From Gymnogyps californianus (Eukaryota; Chordata; Aves; Accipitriformes; Cathartidae), in NCBI RefSeq assembly GCF_018139145.2, contig NC_059500.1, positions 39,537,437 to 39,601,436 of the forward strand: a stretch of DNA of 64,000 bases. Direction: 5' to 3'. The position numbers were made by a program, and so were the translations under genes. The notes below the pieces were generated by a model, which ran no database searches, was not told the origin of the DNA, and saw nothing but the letters and a program-made list of their open reading frames with translations. Shown here piece after piece: positions 40,201 to 49,200 of the stretch; position 1 is the first letter of the stretch, and the number at the start of each line of letters is the position of its first letter.

Positions 40201-43200
40201 CTGCTAGACTGTAGTATCATTGTTTGTTACTCTTTGAGCTGACACCCCATGTTTCTGACCTGTTGCCCTTAGCTTTTTTTTTGTCCAAATAGTTGCTATA
40301 ATGAATGATAGTGTTTGTCTACATGAATTCTGCTTTGATAGTAGATGCTCTAGGACTATATGAAAAGAATGAAGAAAGATACATCTCTATCTGTTGCTGC
40401 CCTGTAATTCTTTCTTATTGGGTGTGTGATGAGACCTGACTTGGCTAGAGCTTGGATATGAGTCTGCTTCAATCTGCTCCGAGAGTGAGCTTGTGAGCTT
40501 TCCAAAGAATGCTGAATAGCTTTTAAATTCAAAGAAACCAATTTAGTTTTGATGTAAAACCTGAAATATTTCAATAGAAACATAGAACACCTAGGCCAGA
40601 TAGACTTGCAAAACAAGATACCCAGCTGTCCCCCTGTGTCCTGGAAGACAGATACTTGCATCCACGCTTGGTTTCAGTTAACTCATGGAGGCTTTTATTT
40701 TTGTTGTTGAGTGGCAGAAAAAAGCTTTTTGCTGTTCTCTCTGAGGCCAGGCTGTCTGCTGGCAGCTTCTCACTTTCTGTATGAGCTGCAGTTCAGTGCT
40801 ATGTCTCTCATCCCTGAAGTCTGTCAAACCTTTCCGCCCTTGGAGTGTGACCAGTAGCTGACCCTGGCTTCTTAAAGAAACACGTAACTCAAACTTAGAA
40901 CAAACAAATAAAACAAATATCATCCATCATAATGTGTTACAATAATAGAAGCATATCTGTTCTCCTTTTGTTGCCTAGCCCTTTCTTGGCTTATGTTGTC
41001 TTTTTCCCCCTTTGCTTTGATAGTACTGTCGTGGTTTAACCCCAGCCGGCAACTAAGCACCACACAGCTGCTCGCTCACTCCCCCACCCAGTGGAATGGG
41101 GAGAGAATCAAAGAAAAGTAAAACTCGTGAGTTGAGATAAAGACAGTTTAATAGGACAGAAAGGAAGAAAATAATCATAATAATAATAATGATGATGATG
41201 ATGATAATAAAATGACAATAATAATACTAAAAGAATTAGAATATACAAAACAAGTGATGCACAATGCAATTGCTCACCACTCGCTGACTGATGCCCAGTT
41301 AGTTCCCGAGCAGCAGTCCCCGGCCAGCTTTCCCCCCCAGTTTATATACTGGGCATGACATCATATGGTATGGAATATCCCTTTGGCCAGTTTGGGTCAG
41401 CTGTCCTGGCTGTGTCCCCTCCCAACTTCTTGTGCCCCTCCAGCCTTCTTGTTGGCTGTGCATGAGAAGCTGAAAAATCCTTGACTTAGTATAAACACTG
41501 CTTAGCAACAACTAAAAACCTCAGTGTGTTATCAACATTATTCTCATACTAAATCCAAAACGCTGCACTATACCAGCTACTAGGAAGAAAATTAACTCTA
41601 ACTCAGCTGAAACCAGGACAAGTACACTAGTTTGAATAGTATTGTACTTGCCAGAATATCCTCTTACTTCCATTAGAACTCATCCAACAATTATGTTTTC
41701 TACCAAACCCCTCTCAGTTACAAAGAAAATGGATCTGGCTTAAGTTTTTAAATACTAATATCCATGAGGAAACTATTCAATTTTCTTTTATTGGTTTATT
41801 CCTGATTCTGCATCCTTTCTACTTAATAAGATTAACAGAGGAGCAAAAAATACTACTATACAGCATGTCCTCTTGCTTCTTATAGTCAGTGTTCTATGTT
41901 TATATAGGTGGTTTTTCAATGGTTTTATTTTACACCAAATATAAGTCTTCCAGCAAGGTGCTTTCTGTGTAGTTCTAATCAACAGATTGCTTCTGTGCCA
42001 TTATTTATTATTATATGTCGTCATCTCAGTGAACAGTAAATGTTATGCGACATTTTAAACCAGAAATCAACTGATGTACATTTTGCGAGGGCAAGTCCCA
42101 GAAATAGTGAAGGGCCACTTTTGGCAATGACAGTGCAGCAGTTGACATAGATGCCACTACAAAGTGGGCAGAAACAGCAGTGGGGACAGAAGTGGAGGGT
42201 ACACGGCTCCAAACCAGGCACTGTGATGGTACAGAAAAGTTATGGTGAGTTGTAAGTGCAGTGGTGCCTAGGCTCTCTAGGCAAGAATTAAATTCTATTC
42301 TGCTAAGTACCTAAGTACTAATTAAAATTAGTTTAATGCTTAAAGTTTAAGGACTTGTATTTGCCCTTTGAGCTATGAACACTTCCAGTCATAAATACTC
42401 TCAATATTACCCTAAGTATAGTTATCTGTTCTCAGATATTAACTTTTAATTAAATTTCATCTTTGATTGTAAATCACTGGGTTTCAAAGCTAGCCTATCT
42501 ACTTACATTGTCACAGCATTGAATTATGATCAGATAAGTAGATTATTTTGCTGAGGTGAGGGCTGTTGTCCTAGATCACTATCACATTTGTTTGTTTTTT
42601 TCAAAGGTTTTTAACGTTGCATTTCCAGATTCTAGTATCTTCGAAGACTTTACCAGTACTGATCCTGTTCCTTTAGCTAAGGAATTTTAGTCTCAGATTT
42701 TGTCACACATCTCTAGTTCCCTGCAGTCTGAGCCATGCTGCTGCCCCTGCAAAAGCTGGGAAATATCAGCAATGGTGACTTTTATAGCAGTCACCTCAGT
42801 ACTCTGTTTTCTTTCTATGACTCTATGTCAACCTCTTATGTCTGATGTCAGTGATCATGCTTATCTAAAAACACTGATGTGATCCAGGAATAGGATTTTG
42901 AGACCCTGAGATTCTGTGGCATATAGACAATATCATTTATAGGATCAATAATTTCTGGGACACCTGTAGACAACATCAGTCACCAGTATACTCCGGACTT
43001 AGAATAATATCTGCATAGACCACACCTTCATCCATAAAACTGTGCCTCCCACCTCTTCAGAAGTCTTAAAGATAAAGCAGTTTATTCCAACTATGACATT
43101 GTCATGTTCCCCAGATGATGTGATGGTATCAGACAACTTCATCAACTGCTGAAATTTCTAAGATCTCTTGGAGTTTCCTGGGAAGGGTAGCACAGCAGCT

Positions 43201-46200
43201 CTTGGAGTCCCCAGGAATAAAACATAAGAAAAACCTCTAGTTCTTCAAATTTTTGCCAAACTTAATAGGAATAATTGTTCCTGGTTCTTAATCTCCTTCC
43301 AGCTGTCCTTCTGTTTGTCCTTCCTTCCACACTCAGTTTGACTTTTTGCTTTGGAGAGGCCTACCATTCGTTTGCCTCTCCCCATTATTTCTCTTTTCTT
43401 TGGTTTTAACTTTATAAGACTACCTGTAAGAAAGTGTTAGATGAGCTGTGGTCCATTCTCACCTTTCTTTTTCTTATTGCAGTAACCCAGTTGTAAATAC
43501 TTTCAAAATTTTCATTAAAGAGGACCTGAATTTTAAGAGTCAGGAGATGAATATCCTTAAAAACTTCCTATTTAGTCAATCTAAATGTAATTCCTCGTGA
43601 ATTACCAAAAAACATGTGCCTCATGAGTTACCAAAAACCAGAAAATAACCCTGGAAAGTAACAGAGAGAAACTGGAAGACAATATAAGGCAACAGTGTGT
43701 TAGAATACAACACCTGAGATACGATTTAAAGTTCTGAAAATCCTTCAACTGGAGAGTATAAAGGATAAGGTTTAATTTTATGACATATATTTTAATGCAT
43801 AGTATTTTGACACAGTTTATTAGAAACTGGTGTTATGGATAGTCTGTTCTACTGACAAAGTTATAGTAGCACTGGGTGAGTCTCATTTGATCGTGACTGC
43901 AGATAATAGAATAGTACATGTCTGTATGCTTAGCAGGTAAGGCATTATCTGTTGAAGAGTAGTTTAAGGATTTTATTTTCATGCCAGCACCCTTTGCAGT
44001 TAACTTAAGACATTTAAAAATGTTAAATAACAAGAAATTCTTAATTGTATCTTTGTTATTTTCCAGTTCTCTTGCTGACCTTTTTGAAATCTGGTTTTTG
44101 GTTGCTTGTTTTGGAGAATGGCTGGATATGGCGGCAGAAAAATTACTGAAGGCTGCTGTAGAACCAGATGCTTTGCTGTGGCTGCTGGCATTCTACTACT
44201 GTCCTCAGAATGAAAATCAACAAAGGACTCAAACAATGGTGGGTAATGTAGGCACAGTAAGCAGCAATAAGCAGTCAATAGTCTGCTTATACCGTATTGC
44301 TATAAAACAAATAGTGCACACCAGAAAAACGAAAGGTCTACACTGGAGAAGGTATTAGCTTTACAAGGTCTCCTGGGAATTGTGTTGCAGTGGACAAGTT
44401 GAAAGATATTTTTTGTGGATTTTCTTGGTGACATTTAGAAAACATTTTTCCTCTTCTTAAAGTATATTATATAGATTAGCACCTTCTTGGCTTTCTTTGG
44501 GATAACTTGGGTGCTTTTAACCACAAGTAAAACTACTCTAGGAATGGTATTTTTTAAATCACTGTGTGGCAGAATTCAGCAGTCCTGTGTTACGGCATCT
44601 TCTGAGAAGGAAACACAAGAGAAGTCACAACAGCAGTCGAAGCAGTAAAGATATGTATCAGACACAGCCCTGAATCCTAACCTTGCCCATCTATTCTGAT
44701 TTCTCTTAAGTATCTTTACTGATTTTTGGCATGTATGAGATTGTAACAAGTATGTTATATTCCCATATGCTAGGTTTCTGTATTGGGTTTGCGTGGCAAG
44801 GTTTTGGTAGCGGGGGGCGGGGCTACAGGGGTTGCTTCTGTGAGAAGCTGCTAGAAGCTTCCCCTATGTCCGACAGAGCCAATGCCAGCCGGCTCCAAGT
44901 CAGACCTGCTGCTGGCCATGGCCGAGCCCATCAGCGACAGTGGTAGCCTCTGTAATAACATATTTAAGAAGGGGGAAAAAAACCTGCCCAACAGCAATTG
45001 CAGTTGGAGAGAGGAGTGAGAATATGTGAGCGAAACAACTCCGCAGACACCAAGGTCAGTGAAGAAGGAGGGGGAGGAGGTGCTCCAGGCGCCAGAGCAG
45101 AGATTCCCCTGCAGCCTGTGGTGAAGACCATGGTGAGGCAGGCTGTCCCCCTGCAGCCCATGGAGGTCCACGGTGGAGCAGATATCCACCTGCAGCCCAT
45201 GGAGGACCCCACGCCGGAGCAGGTGGATGCGCCCAAAGGAGACTGTGGCCCCATGGGAAGCCCACACTGGAGGAGGCTCAGGGCAGAACCTGTGGATCTG
45301 TAGAGAGAGAGGAGCCCACGCTGGAGCAGGTTTGCTGGCAGGACTTGTGACCCTGTGGGGGACCCACGCTGGAGCAGTCTGTTCCTGAAGGACTGCACCC
45401 CATGGACGGGACCCACACTGGAGCAGTTTGTGAAGAACTGTAGCCCGTGGGAAGGACTCGTGGAGGACTGTCTCCCGTGGGAGGGACCCCACGCTGGAGC
45501 AGGGGAAGAGTGTGAGGAGTCCTCCCCGAGGAGGAAGGAGCGGCAGAGACAATATGGGATGAACTGACTGCAACCCCCATTCCCCATCCCCCTGCGCTGC
45601 TGGAGGGGAGGAGGTAGAGAAAATTGGGAGTAAAGTAGAGCCTGAGAAGAAGGGAGGGGCGGGAGGAAGGTGCTTTAAGATATGGTTTTATTTCTCATTA
45701 TCCTACTCTGATTTGATTGGCAATAAATTAAACTAATTTTTCCCCAAGTTAAGTCTGTTTTGCCCATGATGGTAATTAGTGAATGATCTCTCCCTGTCCT
45801 TGTCTCAACCCACGAGCCTTTTGTTATATTTTCTCTCCCCTGTCCAGCTGAGGAGGGGCGTGATAGAACGGCTTAGGTGGGCACCTGGCATCCAGCCAGG
45901 GTCAACCCACCACAGTTTCTAACATAAGGAAGCAGTGTTCTAACCTCACGCACTGTACTGCATGAAGAGCGCTGTGTGTCTGTGTATGCATGCAAATACA
46001 TGAAAGCCTTTAATTTAGACCTATTATGGAAGTTTGAACTAGCCCAAGCAATCTGATCTACAAAGCCCAGATTCAAAATTTGGCTGCAGCATCTCTAGTT
46101 TTCCTTAATTTGAAAACGGATTCTGTTTGATTTAAAAATGCAGCTCAGTACACCACGCTAGTAAAACATCATGCTTTCATTTTACATCTAATGGTCCATG

Positions 46201-49200
46201 TACAACAGTGTGTTCTGCAATATTTTATTTCCTTCCCTTCCCCTCCTGCCACCCAGCTGGCACTACAAATGCAAGCTCACATCCCGATCACTTTTAAATT
46301 TTTTTTCTCTTTAATTTGTTATAGTCTAGGAGTGGGAGTGGGATGTTGGCTGAGTAGAGTTAGGTTAGAGCTACAGTGAAGTAAAGAAACCAGGGTTGGT
46401 TTTAGAATGCAGTTTTGGGAAAGAAGGGAATACCCAAGCAATAAACATGAGTGAATGAAACTGAAGGACTATAGGTGCAGATCTGTGTTTGGAACGTTGT
46501 TCTAACTCCAGCACCACAGAATGAAATCACATTGTCCCATATATAAAATCATCTCCCTGTGTGTCCCCTATTCTATTAGTTTGTTACTGTCATAATGTAT
46601 GACAAACTTTAGTGAGAAAAAAGCTTTTCCACTGACAGCCCACACAGTTTCTCATCTGTTCCCAGAAGTCTAATATTTCAGTTCATTATGATTCTTTTCT
46701 TTAGTGATTTCAAGTAAGACTTCTTTTTTTCCACAGGCCAGGCTACTTCAGAAGCATTCCCACAGTTCATACAAAGCTTCTGCCTATAGTTAGATATTTG
46801 CTTTTTCTTTGAATTTGTCCTTTGGCAGGTTAGCTCTCAGCTCCTTCAAATGGAGTGGTTTCCTCCTCACAACCCCTGCACCTTTCACCCGTTAAGGATT
46901 AAGATGGGATGGAAACTTCTGGCAGATGCCAAGCTGGAGGACTTTTCATTTAGCATATTTTTGTGTGGAAAGGTGCACTCATGACTTAAGATTTTGTCTT
47001 CCTGCTACTTACTTGATATATCAGCTTATATATCAGCAAGAGTGGAATACATAGGGTTAAAATGATTTAAACAAGAAAAAGGCTACTTTTGCTGTTCACT
47101 AGACTTCACTTATGTGCAGGATGGAATATTTGGCTCCTCAATATCTATTCATTTGTTGGAGTCCTTTCCTACCTTTAGAGTCTGATACATTGGAGGAACA
47201 AAACTGGGAGGTTGGTCATAGTAACTTTGGCACTGAGTCTCCTAGGGTACGTGAGCTCATGGAGCAGAGCCTGCTACTATCAGTCTCCAATCTCTGGGAC
47301 ATGGAATGGAGGCGCACCAGGAACGGGAAGCAGAGAGGGATGAAGAATCTTGAAGAATTCCGGTGACCTTTCTTTAGGTTCTGGTATCATTTGTTGCCTC
47401 ACATATAATTGTGGACATAATTCAAGAATAGCAGCTTTTTCAGACTATTTTATGTGGAATTGTTAATGGGGCAGGGATGAGAAAAGCAAGGTTAGGTAAA
47501 TGACTGAAACAAGTTGTCCTAATAAACATGGTTGAGAAAGGGGTGTTCTTTTCCTTTGGGTCTGCAGTGGTATATTTTTCCATTGTTCCTGCACTTACTC
47601 ATTTGAGGTTTTTCTACCAGTTTGTTTGGTTTATTTTTAATATAGTGAACAGAATTATTGTTAGGATTTTTTTAAATAGTTGCTTATAGTTCTTTTTTCA
47701 TTATGTAGGTGCCAAAATCTTCTGTTTTCTGCTCCCAGTAAAAATTAGGTTTTATTGGCTAACTCAAAAGGTAAAAATGTAAGTTGCAAACAACACAGGA
47801 AGAAGGAAGAAACTGCATTCTTACCAGAACATTTTATCAGCCAAGGTCAGGTTGCATGGGGATTTAATTGATTTGTAGCAGCAATACTGAAATGAGTCCT
47901 TGAGGAGCCTCTGTTCTTTTTCCCACAATGCAAAAATCTGAGCATGTTCTGCTGAGGGACTTTCTCCATTTCCTTTTATTATTAAAAAAGGTCAAATCCT
48001 GGCTTGATGCCTGCCTGCTTAATTTGCAAGACCAAAGAAAGTTAAAAAATCCATTCTGTCCACCTCTGTGCGTGTGAATCAGTATAAAAGAAATGTGTAC
48101 AACCCTTCCTTCCCTGTTCTCTCTGCTGCTTAAATTCAAACTCTTTTCATGTTTGGGTAGTTTCTGCCAAGGATTCAGTTTCCTGTTAGTGAATAAATCC
48201 AAAGGAAAAATACCATAGGTATGACCTTTACTATTCTCTGATCCTGCATCCTTTGAAATTGTTTCCTACAGGTAGAAGCTCAAGCAGTCTACAATCATCT
48301 AATGATGCACTTCAGCTGTACAGTCCTTTCTGTCAAAGATCTGGAGGCTGCTGTACACAGCATAACGGATATAGAGCAGTGTTGTAACCAGCGTCTTATA
48401 ACACATCTTCTTACCAACTTTTTGCTCTTTTCTTCTGGTGGTCATGTGATTGCCCAGGAATTTATTTACCATGTAAGTGTTTCTTACTTTTTTTCAGTTT
48501 AAGTAAAAAGTGGGTTTTTTACTATTTTGGATTTAAGTTCCTACCTCTTAGTAAAGAAGACACATGACAGAGAATTAAAGAAGATCATGACTACAGCAAC
48601 TATACCTAACCTGCTACATATCTATTTCAGCTACAGTCAAAATATTTTCCTTATTGACACTTCTTGACAAGATCTCACTGAAAAGGTTGCTGTCCTGACT
48701 ATTACAGCTGCAGAAATAGTTGGAATAGTACCTTGCAGTTAAGGGATACCTACAATTCATTTACACCTGGCATAGATAGCATGTGCAAACATTTTGCTTT
48801 CCCCAGTTATAAATCACTCCCTTAATTATCCAGCTGCTGTGGGGATGATGGAACTGTCTTCTCTCTGTTTTCCATTATGTAAAACAGCTAGTTGCTAAGC
48901 GTTAGCATTGATGAGGCAGAAGCTTCGTGCTTTAGCAAAGCCAGAGAGGAAAACAGTGTGATAATTGAGAGAAAAAAAGAATGAGGACCTGAGAGAGTGT
49001 CACTTAGGGTGTGAAAAAAGCTGAAGAGGAGTAAAATCTTGGAAGCATGCCACAGTATCTTACTATTGTCGATGAGAGCCTTCAGGTATATTGGTGCCAA
49101 CAGTAAAATGTGTTTGTGTCTCTCAAGATAAATAGTGCTATCTCAGTATGAGATTAGGAATTTATTCCTCTCTAACTATAAAGCCATACTCGTTTTAAGA

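Larger units (their letters stand above)
39724..44066 (+). other. FANCC: FANCC intron 11
   Basis: 4343 bp. It holds an antisense ERVL solo LTR (41027-41620) with a perfect target duplication. No exon or other element was recognised in the rest. Confidence 0.85.
44779..45914 (+). mobile_element. Long ERVL-like solo LTR in sense orientation, FANCC intron 12
   Basis: A 1136-bp LTR starting TGTATTGGGTT and ending AACCCACCACA (imperfect inverted termini), flanked by a perfect 5-bp duplication GTTTC (44774-44778 and 45915-45919). The plus strand has a TATA-like tatttaag (44961-44968) and AATAAA (45722-45727), so it is transcribed in the FANCC direction. The middle is a GC-rich array of imperfect repeats. 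The last ~130 bases resemble the 3' module of the minus-strand ERVL LTRs in this window, which supports both the orientation and an ERVL affiliation. Long open frames on its minus strand are by-products of the repeats. Confidence 0.9.
44239..48271 (+). other. FANCC: FANCC intron 12
   Basis: 4033 bp. It holds the sense-oriented 1136-bp LTR (44779-45914), beginning 540 bases after exon 12. No other element was recognised between 45920 and 48271. Confidence 0.85.

Noticed and set aside
44851..45587. Long minus-strand open frames (up to 240 codons) in a GC-rich region
   Set aside because: They lie wholly inside the sense LTR and come from its GC-rich tandem repeats; the translation is low-complexity and has no domain.
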